Of a stretch of 64,000 nt of DNA, positions 25,057 through 33,686 are shown one piece after another. The first letter of the stretch is position 1. Every line of letters starts with the position of its first letter. Position numbers and translations under genes: made by a program. A model generated the notes under the pieces. The model was given only the letters and a program-made list of their open reading frames with translations. It was not told the origin of the DNA and did not search any database. The DNA comes from CAYTBN01 sp964542165 (lineage in GTDB: Bacteria; Myxococcota_A; UBA796; UBA9615; CAYRNR01), in NCBI GenBank assembly GCA_964542165.1, contig CAZITQ010000011.1, positions 11,413 through 75,412 of the forward strand, given 5' to 3'.

Positions 25057-27435
25057 ATGAGTCGGGACGAAAAACCCAGTCGGGACGCGCTGTTGCGCGA
25101 GATGTCCCTCCTGCGCCAGCGGGTGGCGATGCTCGAGCAGGCCCACGCCGAGCGCACCGACATGGCCCTGGCCGCCCGGGAGAAGGAGGCCTGGTACCGC
25201 AAGCTCTTCCACAACTCCCAGATCGGCATCTACCGCTCCACCCCCGAAGGCCGGATCGTGGTGGCCAACCAGACCCTGGCCGACATCCTCAAGTACCCCA
25301 GCGTCGAGGCGCTGATGAAGCGGGACCTGGAGAAAGAGGGATTTGGGCCGGAGTACGCGCGCGACGAGTTCAAGCGACGGCTGGAGCGGGACGGGAGCGT
25401 GCGGGCACTGGAGGCGGCCTGGACCACCCGCTTCGGCGCGACGATCCACGTGCGCGAGAACGCCTGGCTGGTGCTGGACGACGACGGAGATCCCCTCTAC
25501 TACGAGGGGACCATCGAGGACGTGACCGAGCAGAAGCGGGCGGAGCGGGCGCTGCGCGAGAGCGAGCGGCGCTTCGCCATGTTCATGGTCCACCTGCCCG
25601 GGTACGCGACCATGAAGGACGCGGACGGCCACATCCTGTTCATGAACGAGGCCATGGCGGAGCTGGTCAACCCCCGGGGCGGGGCCCCCGGGTCGGTGGA
25701 CGAGCAGATCTGGCCAGCGGACGTCGCCGCCCGCCTGCGGGCCGACGACGAACTGGTGATCAGCGAAGGACGGGACATCCAGCGCATCGAGACCATGCCG
25801 CTGGACGACGGCCCACACACCTGGCTGTCGGTCAAGTTCCCGATCTACCAGGGGGGGCGCCCGGCGCTCGCGGCCAGCATCTCCATCGACATCACCCAGC
25901 GGAAGCAGGCCGAGGACGCCCTGTTCGCCGAGAAGGAGCGCCTGGACGTCACCCTGCGCAGCATCGGCGACGCGGTGATCACCACCGACACCGACGCCCG
26001 CGTGACCCTGATGAACCAGGTGGCCGAGTCCCTGCTCGGCTGTCCCCAGCAGGACGCCCTGGGCCGACCCCTGGCCGAGGTCTTGCACCTGACCCGAGAG
26101 CGGGATCCGGAGATCCGACAGGATCCGGCCGACGTGGTCCTCCATACCGGTGAGAGCCTGGAGATGGTGGACGCATCCGTGCTCCGGTCCCGCTCCGGAG
26201 CCGAGCGGATCGTGGCCTACAGCGGCGCGCCGATCCTGGACGGCGAGGTCCGGATCATCGGGGTGGTGCTGGTCCTGCGCGACATCACCGAGCGGCGCCG
26301 CTTCGAGCTGGAGCTGGCCAAGATGGAGAAGCTGGAGTCCATCGGGATCCTCGCCGGCGGGATCGCCCACGACTTCAACAACATCCTCACGTCGCTGCTG
26401 GGCAACATCAACCTGGTCCGGCTCACGATGGACAAGGAGACCCCGGCGTCCCGACGGTTGGCCACGGCGGAGAAGGCGGTCGCCCGGGCCCGGGACCTGA
26501 CCCAGCAGCTGCTGACCTTCTCCAAGGGTGGCGCGCCGGTGCGGACCACCAGTGCGCTGATCGACATCGTCCAGGACGCCGCCGAGTTCGCCCTGCGGGG
26601 CTCCAACGTCCGCTGCGACTACCTGCTGCCCGACGAGCTGTGGCCCGTGCATGTGGATCCGGGCCAGATCGGCCGGGTGATCAGCAACCTGGTGATCAAC
26701 GCCGACCAGGCCATGCCCGATGGTGGGACCATCACCCTGCGTGGCGACAACGTGAACCTCTCGTTCGCCGAGGGCATCCCGGTGACCGAGGGCAGCTACG
26801 TCCGCCTGCTGGTGGAGGACCACGGCCAGGGGATCCCGCCGGACGTGATCCAGCGGGTGTTCGATCCCTTCTACTCCACCAAGGAGGCGGGCAGCGGCCT
26901 GGGCCTGGCCACCTCGTATTCGATCGTCAAGAGCCACGGCGGGCACATCGCCGTGCGATCCGAGGTCGATGTGGGCACCCGATTCGACGTGTACCTGCCC
27001 GTGTCCGAGGAGACCCCGGGGGCGCCGGCAGGCTCCCTGGACCTCCCCTCACTGGGTGGGGGGCACGTGCTGGTGATGGACGACGACGCGATGATCCGCG
27101 ACACCCTGGCCCAGCTGCTGCCCCGGCTGGGCTACCAGGTGGACTTTGCCGAGGACGGCGAGGAGGCGGTCCGCCGCTACGACCGGGCGCTGGCCGACGG
27201 CGACCCCTTCGACGCGGTGATCGTCGATCTGACCATCCCCGGAGGCATGGGCGGCGCCGAGACCATCGAGCTCCTCCGCCGCATCGATCCCGACGTGCGG
27301 GCCATCGTCTCCAGCGGGTACTCGGACGACCCGGTCATGGCCCATTACCGGGACCATGGCTTCTCCGCCATGATCCTCAAGCCCTACAAGGCGGCGGAGC
27401 TGGGGCGGGTTCTGGCAGCTGTCCTCAAGGGCTGA
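25057..27435 (+). CDS. Hybrid sensor histidine kinase with three PAS domains
   Basis: A 792-residue cytoplasmic hybrid kinase without membrane segments. ATG 25057 follows GAGGATCGCCCC; an in-frame GTG at 25012 would add 15 residues. Order: coiled coil (10-40), PAS1 (about 45-165), PAS2 (170-290), PAS3 (300-420), HisKA with the phosphoacceptor His438 in GIAHDFNNILTSLLG, HATPase with NADQAMPDGG, DHGQGIPPD and GSGLGLATSY boxes, and a C-terminal receiver with DDDAMIRD and phospho-site Asp724 (VIVDLTIPGGMGG). GIAHDFNN marks the NtrB/HisKA_A family. No separate response regulator is adjacent. The ABC exporter follows 6 nt later and may be co-expressed. Confidence 0.93.
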   Translation: MSRDEKPSRDALLREMSLLRQRVAMLEQAHAERTDMALAAREKEAWYRKLFHNSQIGIYRSTPEGRIVVANQTLADILKYPSVEALMKRDLEKEGFGPEYARDEFKRRLERDGSVRALEAAWTTRFGATIHVRENAWLVLDDDGDPLYYEGTIEDVTEQKRAERALRESERRFAMFMVHLPGYATMKDADGHILFMNEAMAELVNPRGGAPGSVDEQIWPADVAARLRADDELVISEGRDIQRIETMPLDDGPHTWLSVKFPIYQGGRPALAASISIDITQRKQAEDALFAEKERLDVTLRSIGDAVITTDTDARVTLMNQVAESLLGCPQQDALGRPLAEVLHLTRERDPEIRQDPADVVLHTGESLEMVDASVLRSRSGAERIVAYSGAPILDGEVRIIGVVLVLRDITERRRFELELAKMEKLESIGILAGGIAHDFNNILTSLLGNINLVRLTMDKETPASRRLATAEKAVARARDLTQQLLTFSKGGAPVRTTSALIDIVQDAAEFALRGSNVRCDYLLPDELWPVHVDPGQIGRVISNLVINADQAMPDGGTITLRGDNVNLSFAEGIPVTEGSYVRLLVEDHGQGIPPDVIQRVFDPFYSTKEAGSGLGLATSYSIVKSHGGHIAVRSEVDVGTRFDVYLPVSEETPGAPAGSLDLPSLGGGHVLVMDDDAMIRDTLAQLLPRLGYQVDFAEDGEEAVRRYDRALADGDPFDAVIVDLTIPGGMGGAETIELLRRIDPDVRAIVSSGYSDDPVMAHYRDHGFSAMILKPYKAAELGRVLAAVLKG

Positions 27436-27441
27436 CGCTCC

Positions 27442-28623
27442 GTGACCACCCTCGCCGTCGCCATGAAGTCCCTCCGTGAGGCCCTGCGGGAGCCGCAACT
27501 GCTGGCCGTGGCGCTGGCCTGTCCGGTGGTCCTGGTGCTGGTCTACTTCGCGGCGTTCGGACAGACCGACGACGGTCTCTCCCGGTTCCTCCACGTGCTG
27601 GTGCTGGACCGCGACGAGGGGGTCGCCCTGCCCGACGGCGGCCGCTGGAACGCCGGCGAAGAGCTGGTGGAGGCCATCCGGACCCTGCGGATCGATGGCC
27701 AGCCGGCGTTCACCGTCCAGGCCGTCGAGGACGTGGAGCGGGCGGATGCCCTGCTCAGGGAGCGCAAGGCGACCCTGCTGCTGACGATCCCCACCGGCTT
27801 CTCCCGCGCGGTGCTGGACGCCCGCACCGGCAAGATGTTCGCCCTGCCCGCCGCGGTGACCCTGACCGGGGATCCGGCGGCCGCCACCACGGTGCTGGCC
27901 ACGGCGATCCTCGAGGACCTGGTGCGAGCCTACGGGGGGAGCCGCCCCGGCTGGGCGCCCGAACCGGAGATCCAGACCGAGTTCCTGGCCGGCAGTGACG
28001 CGGTGTCCGACTTCGAGATCGGCGTGTCGGGGGTGATCGTGTTCGGCACGTTGTTTCTGGTGATCACCACCGCCACCGCGGTGGTACGGGAGCGCACCGG
28101 GGGGACCCTGGGGCGGCTGCAGCTCAGCCCCGTCCGAGCCCGGCACCTGCTGCTGGGGATCACCCTGGGCCAGATGGCGGTGGCGGCCGTGCAGGTGGCG
28201 CTGGTGTTCGCGGCGGCCACGGCGTGCGGCTTCCGACCGGCCGGCTCGATCGTCCTGGCCGCGGCCATCACGGGACTGATCTGCCTGGGTGCCGTCGGCC
28301 TCGGGCTCGCGGTGGCGGCGGTCGCACGCAACGACGTGGACGCGGTCAACGTGGGGGCCGCCGTGGCGGTGCCGGTGGCCTTCCTCTCGGGCTCGCTGAT
28401 CCCCATGCCCTCGATACCCGTGGCCCAGGTGGCAGGTCAGACCCTGGAGGCCTTCGATTTCCTCCACGCCACCCACGGCGTCGAGGCCCTGCGGCACGTC
28501 CTGCTCTACGGCGAAGGGGTGGGGGCGATCGGCTACGAGCTCGTGGGCATGGTCCTGCTCTCCACCGCGGTCCTCGCGGCGGGGATCGGCCTGTACCAGC
28601 GCCTGCGGATGAGGGGAGCGTGA
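27442..28623 (+). CDS. ABC-2 type transporter permease
   Basis: A 393-residue YhhJ/ABC2_membrane_3-type permease: one N-terminal helix (LLAVALACPVVLVLVYFAAF), a large extracytoplasmic domain of about 190 residues, then about five helices after residue 195 (VIVFGTLFLVITTATAVVRER, RTGGTLGRLQLSPVRARHLLLG, and so on). The cytoplasmic loop ERTGGTLGRLQ is the usual ATPase-coupling element. The GTG at 27442 is the start used; ATG 27463 is possible. It forms an exporter with the following ATPase and the related permease at 29573. Confidence 0.88.
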   Translation: MTTLAVAMKSLREALREPQLLAVALACPVVLVLVYFAAFGQTDDGLSRFLHVLVLDRDEGVALPDGGRWNAGEELVEAIRTLRIDGQPAFTVQAVEDVERADALLRERKATLLLTIPTGFSRAVLDARTGKMFALPAAVTLTGDPAAATTVLATAILEDLVRAYGGSRPGWAPEPEIQTEFLAGSDAVSDFEIGVSGVIVFGTLFLVITTATAVVRERTGGTLGRLQLSPVRARHLLLGITLGQMAVAAVQVALVFAAATACGFRPAGSIVLAAAITGLICLGAVGLGLAVAAVARNDVDAVNVGAAVAVPVAFLSGSLIPMPSIPVAQVAGQTLEAFDFLHATHGVEALRHVLLYGEGVGAIGYELVGMVLLSTAVLAAGIGLYQRLRMRGA

Positions 28624-28631
28624 GGGAGACC

Positions 28632-29576
28632 ATGGGCGAGGCGGTGCTCAGGGCCGAGGGTCTGGTCAAGCGCTTCGGCGACGTGACCGCGGTGGACGGC
28701 CTGTCGTTCCCGGTGCGGGAGGGAGAGGTCTTCGGCCTGCTGGGACCCAACGGCGCCGGCAAGACCACCACGATCCGGATGCTCTGCGGGCTGCTGACCC
28801 CGGACTCGGGGAGGCTGTTCTACCGGGGCCGGGAGGTGGTGGCGACGGACGAGGCCTACCGGACCCGGGTGGGGCTGTGCCCCCAGGAGATCGTGCTGTG
28901 GCCGCGGCTGACCTGCGGTGAACAGCTGCAGTTCATGGGGCAGATGTACGGGCTGACCGGGGCGGCCGCCCGGCGCCGTGGCGAGGGGCTGCTCGACGAG
29001 CTGGGGCTGGCGGACCGCCGGGACCGTCAGGCCCGCACCCTGTCGGGGGGCATGCAGCGGCGGCTCAACCTGGCCCTGGCCCTGGTCCACGACCCCGAGA
29101 TCGTGGTGCTGGACGAGCCCGAGGCAGGCCTGGATCCCCAGAGCCGGGTGCGGGTCCGTGAGTTCGTGCGCTCCCTGGCCCGTCGAAAGACCGTCATCGT
29201 CACCACCCACAACATGGACGAGGCCGAGAGAGTGGCGGACCGGGTGGCCATCGTCGACCGGGGCCAGCTCCTGGTCCTGGACACCCCCGAGCAGCTCCGG
29301 GGGGCGGTGGGAGACGGGGAGGTCGTCGAGATCGGCCTGTCCGTGCCGCCCGACGATCCCGACGGCGTGCGCGCTGCCCTCGCCCAGCGGGGCGAGGTGG
29401 ACGTGGCCGACGACGGCCGGTCGATCACCCTGCGCGCCCGGGGTGCCGTGGCGACCCTGCCGTCGATCCTCGCGGACCTGGAAGCGGCCGGCGTGGTCCC
29501 CGACGACCTGCGCGTCCGGGGCGCCACCCTGGAGGACGTGTTCCTCGAGCTGACCGGGAGGCGACTCCGGGAATGA
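28632..29576 (+). CDS. ABC-2 transporter ATP-binding protein (drug/polymer export type)
   Basis: A 314-residue DrrA/CcmA-like ATPase. ATG 28632 follows GAGGGAG; a GTG at 28620 overlapping the permease stop as GTGA is an alternative. Walker A is LLGPNGAGKTT, signature TLSGGMQRRLNLALALVHDP, Walker B VVLDEPEAGLDP, switch TTHNMDEAE. The C-terminal 80-residue domain is the family's regulatory extension. Its stop overlaps the next permease as ATGA. Confidence 0.94.
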   Translation: MGEAVLRAEGLVKRFGDVTAVDGLSFPVREGEVFGLLGPNGAGKTTTIRMLCGLLTPDSGRLFYRGREVVATDEAYRTRVGLCPQEIVLWPRLTCGEQLQFMGQMYGLTGAAARRRGEGLLDELGLADRRDRQARTLSGGMQRRLNLALALVHDPEIVVLDEPEAGLDPQSRVRVREFVRSLARRKTVIVTTHNMDEAERVADRVAIVDRGQLLVLDTPEQLRGAVGDGEVVEIGLSVPPDDPDGVRAALAQRGEVDVADDGRSITLRARGAVATLPSILADLEAAGVVPDDLRVRGATLEDVFLELTGRRLRE

Positions 29577-30673
29577 AGGTCCTGCTCGTCGCGCGCAAGA
29601 CCCTCAGGGAGATCCTCCGGGAGCCCCCCCTGGCGGTGATGCTGGTGGCGGCGCCGACCATCTTCCTGGTGGTCCTGGCGGTGGGGTACGGATCCCCCCG
29701 TCTGGCCACTCACCCGGTCCTGGTCCACGACCCGGACGGGGCGGCGGGGTCCCTGCTCGCGGCCCTTGCCGAGCTCTCCCACCCGGACGAACGACCCGTC
29801 TTCGATCTGGTGCCCGTCGACGATCCGGAGCGTGCCGACGACATCCTCGCCAGTCGGGAGGCGGACGCGTTGATCCGCGTGATGGGCGGCGACGACGGAC
29901 CCCGATTCGCCCTGCGCGGCGACGCCCGCAACCTGCGCTACGTGGCCGCCACCAAGCAGCTCAAGCGTGCGATCCTCGCGCACGACGACCAGGAGGCCCG
30001 GCGCCCCCGCGTGACCCGGTCCAGCTTCCGGCCGCTGGTGTCCCGCGGACCGCTGACCCTGTTCGACGTCTACGCCCCGGGCATGCTGGTCTTCGCGATC
30101 CTGTTGATCATCCCCCAGACCGCCTACCACGTGTCCCGGGAGCTCCGGCGGCGGACCTTGAGACGGCTGCGGTTGAGCCAGATGCGCGCGTACCACCTGC
30201 TCGGCGGGGTCTCGTTGGCCCAGCTCGCGGTCGCGGCGATCCAAGTGCCGGTGGTGTTCGGGATCGCCAGGCTGCTGGGATTCCAGGCGCTGGGCTCCCT
30301 CCCCCTGGGCATGGCCGTGGGGCTGGTGCTCTGCGTCGGCTCCATCGGACTCGGCCTCTGTGTGAGCGGACTGGCCCAGAACGACGGCCAGGCGGCCAGC
30401 CTCGGGGCGGCGGTGATGATCGTGCAGGTCATCGTCTGCGGCGCCTTCTTCCCCCTGCCGCCCATGACGATGTTCCACCTGGGCAGCCACCCCATCGGCC
30501 CCTTCGATCTGTTCCCCGCCACCCACGGCATGCTGGCCCTGCAGCAGGTGCTGAGCTACGGCGACGGCCTGCAGCAGGTGGCCTTCCGCGTGACCGCGAC
30601 GCTGGTGCTGTCCCTGGTCTACCTGGCGGCGGGCATCGCCCTGTTCGGCTGGGCTCGCATGAGATCCGGGTAG
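29573..30673 (+). CDS. ABC-2 type transporter permease (second subunit)
   Basis: A 366-residue permease with the same layout as the gene at 27442: helix, extracytoplasmic domain of about 140 residues, and about five C-terminal helices (LVFAILLIIPQTAYHVSRELRRRTLRRLRLSQMRAYHLLGGVSLAQ is clearly related). The two permeases share the start pattern LREALREP/LREILREPPLA, indicating an ancient duplication and a heterodimeric channel around one ATPase. The substrate is unknown. Confidence 0.88.
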   Translation: MKVLLVARKTLREILREPPLAVMLVAAPTIFLVVLAVGYGSPRLATHPVLVHDPDGAAGSLLAALAELSHPDERPVFDLVPVDDPERADDILASREADALIRVMGGDDGPRFALRGDARNLRYVAATKQLKRAILAHDDQEARRPRVTRSSFRPLVSRGPLTLFDVYAPGMLVFAILLIIPQTAYHVSRELRRRTLRRLRLSQMRAYHLLGGVSLAQLAVAAIQVPVVFGIARLLGFQALGSLPLGMAVGLVLCVGSIGLGLCVSGLAQNDGQAASLGAAVMIVQVIVCGAFFPLPPMTMFHLGSHPIGPFDLFPATHGMLALQQVLSYGDGLQQVAFRVTATLVLSLVYLAAGIALFGWARMRSG

Positions 30674-30691
30674 TTCGAAGCAGCGTGATTC

Positions 30692-30761
30692 AGGGGTGGC
30701 ACAGCGAGCTCGCTCGCTGTGTCTGGCCGTGTCCACGGCGAGCGAGCTCGCTGCGCCACCC
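30692..30761. repeat. Long imperfect inverted repeat (25-bp arms)
   Basis: Arms 30692-30716 and 30737-30761 match at 24 of 25 positions (one A/G difference, still a G-U pair in RNA), around a 20-nt loop. The stem contains GCGAGCTCGCTCGC. It lies between the exporter and the thiolase gene, can act as a transcript end, and resembles REP-type elements. No T tract follows. Confidence 0.7.
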
Positions 30762-30840
30762 CAGCAGTCGCGGTTGATGTCTTGCTTCCCGGCGCCCGGA
30801 TGGCTACCTTCCCGACCCCGGGACGAAGGAGCGAGGAGCG

Positions 30841-31860
30841 ATGGGCGAGCGAATCCGCTGCGTGGGGCTCATGTCGGGGGGGCTGGACAGCATCCTGGCC
30901 ACCCGCTGCATGGTCGAGCTGGGCCTCGACGTGCACTGCATCAACTTCCGCTCGCCGTTCTGCACCTGCACCTCCAAGGGCGCCAGTTGCTCCGCCGCCG
31001 AGTCGGCGGTGCGCCAGATCGGGGACGTCCCGCTCCACGTGCAGGTGGTGGGCGAGGACTACCTGGAGGTGATCAAGCACCCGAAGCGCGGCCGGGGCCG
31101 CGGCATGAACCCCTGCCTCGACTGCCGGGCCTTCAAGTTCCGCGAGGCCTGGACCTACGCCCAGTCCATCGGCGCCCGCTTCCTGTTCACCGGCGAGGTC
31201 CTCGGCCAGCGCCCCATGTCCCAGCACCGCCGCGCCATGGACATGATCGACAAGGACAGCGGGCTGCGGGGCCTGGTCCTGCGCCCCCTGTCGGCCCAGC
31301 TGCTGCCCGAGACGGTCCCCGAGCAGGAGGGCTGGGTCGACCGCGAGAAGCTCCTGGACTTCTCCGGGCGGACCCGCAAGCCCCAGATCGCCCTGGCCGA
31401 GGAGTTCGGCATCGACGAGTACCCCTGCCCGGCGGGCGGCTGCCTGCTGACCGACAAGGGCTTCGCCGCGCGCCTGCGGGATCACATCGATCGCCACCCC
31501 GACTGCGTCGCCGCCGACATGCACCCGCTGAAGGTCGGTCGTCACTTCCGCACCGAGACCGGGGCCAAGATCATCGTCGGCCGCAACCACGGCGAGAACC
31601 GCCGCCTGCTGGCCCTCGATCCCCCGGGCCTGCGGATCATCGTCGACGGCCCCGCGCCGGTGGTCATCGTCCAGGACGCCCCCGAAGACGAGGCCCTCCA
31701 GCTCGCCGCAGACGCCGCCTTCGCCCACGCCAACCTTCCGGACGGCGAGTCGCTCCGCCTGGCTGTCCGAGCCGCGGACGGCGCAGAACGGGACGCGGTC
31801 CAGACCCCCAGCGGGACGCGGGGGGAGATCCGCGCGCAGATGGACGAGTGGCGGCTGTGA
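30841..31860 (+). CDS. PP-loop tRNA thiolation ATPase fused to NFACT-R-like domain
   Basis: A 339-residue protein. The N-terminal half is an N-type PP-loop ATPase of the ThiI/MnmA class (VGLMSGGLDSILATR, PP-loop SGGLDS). It has CxC and CxxC clusters (FCTCTSKGASC, NPCLDCRAFKF, CPAGGC) as in iron-sulfur or persulfide-dependent thiolases. Residues about 220-335 look like an NFACT-R (DUF814) domain, with KVGRHFRTETGAKIIVGRNHGENRRL containing the typical VGRNxxEN motif known from RqcH/NEMF. It probably adenylates and thiolates a tRNA base; the NFACT-R part would bind RNA. The exact nucleoside is unknown. It is a single-gene unit. Confidence 0.82.
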   Translation: MGERIRCVGLMSGGLDSILATRCMVELGLDVHCINFRSPFCTCTSKGASCSAAESAVRQIGDVPLHVQVVGEDYLEVIKHPKRGRGRGMNPCLDCRAFKFREAWTYAQSIGARFLFTGEVLGQRPMSQHRRAMDMIDKDSGLRGLVLRPLSAQLLPETVPEQEGWVDREKLLDFSGRTRKPQIALAEEFGIDEYPCPAGGCLLTDKGFAARLRDHIDRHPDCVAADMHPLKVGRHFRTETGAKIIVGRNHGENRRLLALDPPGLRIIVDGPAPVVIVQDAPEDEALQLAADAAFAHANLPDGESLRLAVRAADGAERDAVQTPSGTRGEIRAQMDEWRL

Positions 31861-32078
31861 TCCCGTAGCCGAGGAGTCCGATCGCTCCCGGCGCTGCGGG
31901 CGGCGTCCTCCCGCGCACGTGACCCGTCGGACGGCACGCGCTAGATTGTCAACGCGCGCGGCGGCACGGTGGCGTCGAAACCGAGCCGGCTGCGCGCTCG
32001 AGACCTCGGGCGGGGGGACCAGGGGCGGGGTCGGCAGCTCCGTTCCGGAGACTCTCCGAAAGACAAAGGAGTTTGGCA

Positions 32079-32747
32079 ATGAACCCACACCAAGCTGTGG
32101 TGCGCCCACCGATGAATCCGTGGATCGCGATCGCGATCGCCGCGGCGGGTGCCGTCGCCGTGATGATCGGAATCATCCTCAGCTTCACGGTCATCGGCAT
32201 GATCCTCGGCATCCCCCTCGCGCTCGTGGGTGGAGTTGCGTGTGGCTGGGGATTCGTCAAGGCGATCCGCGGCTTCCAGGGCGAGGCCACCCTCATCGCG
32301 GTACCCGTTCATCCCTCCGTGGATGGCACCGGCCTTCCGGCGGACCAGGGTCCTGGCACCCCGTCGCCCGACCCCCTCACTCCCGGGGTTCCGGCTCCAC
32401 AAGACGACCCTCTCGCGGCGAATCCCATCGCGAGGACCTCGAGGCGAATCGGCTTCGCGCTGCTGATCACCCAGGCGGTGAGTCTGTGCATCGGCTTCGT
32501 GCCCCTCGTCAACCTCTTGAACCTCGTCGTGATTCCCTCCCTGTTCGTTCTGGACGGGATCGCGATCGTCACGGGGATCCTGGGCGTTCGCCGCGCCCGC
32601 GAGGTCGACGGGATCGGCAAAGGAGCTTCCCTCACCGGCATCGCCATCGGAGCCGGTCACATCCTCCTGGTCGTGGGCGCGATCACCGCGATGGTCGTAC
32701 TGTTCGGAGGGGTTGCGCTGTTGCAGCTGATGATGGAGGCGCGGTAG
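32079..32747 (+). CDS. Small polytopic membrane protein with Pro-rich cytoplasmic linker
   Basis: A 222-residue protein; ATG 32079 follows AAAGGAG with 7-nt spacing. Two hydrophobic helices (about 17-40 and 42-62), a polar Pro-rich linker (about 70-120), then three helices (about 132-152, 155-175, 193-215). The C-terminal GIAIVTGILGVRRAREVDGIGKGASLTGIAIGAG resembles the DUF4190-type repeat found in many small membrane proteins. The function is unknown. The 218 nt before it hold nothing recognisable. Confidence 0.65.
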   Translation: MNPHQAVVRPPMNPWIAIAIAAAGAVAVMIGIILSFTVIGMILGIPLALVGGVACGWGFVKAIRGFQGEATLIAVPVHPSVDGTGLPADQGPGTPSPDPLTPGVPAPQDDPLAANPIARTSRRIGFALLITQAVSLCIGFVPLVNLLNLVVIPSLFVLDGIAIVTGILGVRRAREVDGIGKGASLTGIAIGAGHILLVVGAITAMVVLFGGVALLQLMMEAR

Positions 32748-32768
32748 GGGTCGTTCGGCGCGTCGGGA

Positions 32769-33608
32769 TCAGTACAGCTGCAACGATCCCTCCCGCTCCT
32801 TCCACTTCCCGCCCTGCTTCTCCAGGGTGATCGTGTTGGACCTCTCGTTCTGTCCCTCGGGATCGACGTCGATCCAATCGATCTTGATCGTGGCGCTGGC
32901 ACCATCACCGGACATCACGAGGTCCCGGCACCATCCGACACGGATCGAATTGCGCCCGCCACTCCCCTGCATCATGTTCCATTCGCGACGCAGGTAGTCC
33001 TGGGCCAGGCCGCACGCGTGGTCGAAGGTCAGTGCGTCGGTAAGGGTGTAGGTCACACGCTGTGAGCGTGCGAAGTCGAATTCGCAGGCCGAAGATGCCA
33101 TCCCGATGGTCGCGCCGGCTGCCTCGAAAGTCTTCTTCGAAAAACGGCAGGCGCCCTCCTGAGTATCCGCAGGGGACGAGATCGGCCGTCCCCAGGCGTC
33201 CTCGGTCTTCTCCTGGAGCGAGCGCAACACCTCGCGCTCGGTGTCGTTGCCCGTGGGCTCCGACCGGGTATCGAGACCGATCGACGCCAGCGATCCGTCG
33301 GCTGCGGGGTCGATGACCAGGATCATGCTCGCGCCGCGGATCATGACCTGGGCCTGCCACCATCCGGCGCCCTCCGCCTCCATGTACTCCAGGCCGTAGT
33401 GCGATTTGGCGTCCTCAAAGGACATGGAGAATGACAGTGCCTCGTCTCCGACCCATATCGCGGGGCCAGACGCTGTGACCGGGCTGGTTCCCGTCTTCCC
33501 ACCCCCCGAATCCCCACCGCCCTCCCGGGTGTGAACGAGGCACGGAATGCCGAGGCTCACCAGGAAGACCGCGACCAACAAACCGGTGCTCGAGTTGCTC
33601 GTGTGCAT
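32769..33608 (-). CDS. Secreted protein of unknown function
   Basis: A 279-residue protein. ATG 33608 was chosen because a GGGGGG ribosome site lies six nt upstream; ATG 33614 is equally in frame. A signal segment (TGLLVAVFLVSLGIPCLVHT) contains a possible lipobox Cys (IPC), followed by a Gly/Ser-rich linker. Two mature halves each begin with an amphipathic, Cys-containing segment (ACRFSKKTFEAAG and HACGLAQDYLRREWN), and the end is a basic beta-hairpin (ITLEKQGGKWKEREGS). I recognise no family. It is convergent with the membrane protein at 32079. Confidence 0.6.
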   Translation of the reverse strand: MHTSNSSTGLLVAVFLVSLGIPCLVHTREGGGDSGGGKTGTSPVTASGPAIWVGDEALSFSMSFEDAKSHYGLEYMEAEGAGWWQAQVMIRGASMILVIDPAADGSLASIGLDTRSEPTGNDTEREVLRSLQEKTEDAWGRPISSPADTQEGACRFSKKTFEAAGATIGMASSACEFDFARSQRVTYTLTDALTFDHACGLAQDYLRREWNMMQGSGGRNSIRVGWCRDLVMSGDGASATIKIDWIDVDPEGQNERSNTITLEKQGGKWKEREGSLQLY

Positions 33609-33686
33609 GTCCATCCCCCCCTGCTGCCATCGCGGCAGCCTCATGGATGCAAGCGATGTACACCGAATTCGAGGCGCAGATGTGTC

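Noticed and set aside
24262..26946. Very long minus-strand open frame (about 894 codons) opposite rsmI and the histidine kinase
   Set aside because: High GC leaves antisense frames open. It reads as His/Gly/Gln-rich nonsense with no domain, while the plus strand encodes complete enzymes. The same applies to long frames at 232-2508 (+), 5590-8259 (-), 10292-11730 (+) and 59357-61285 (-).
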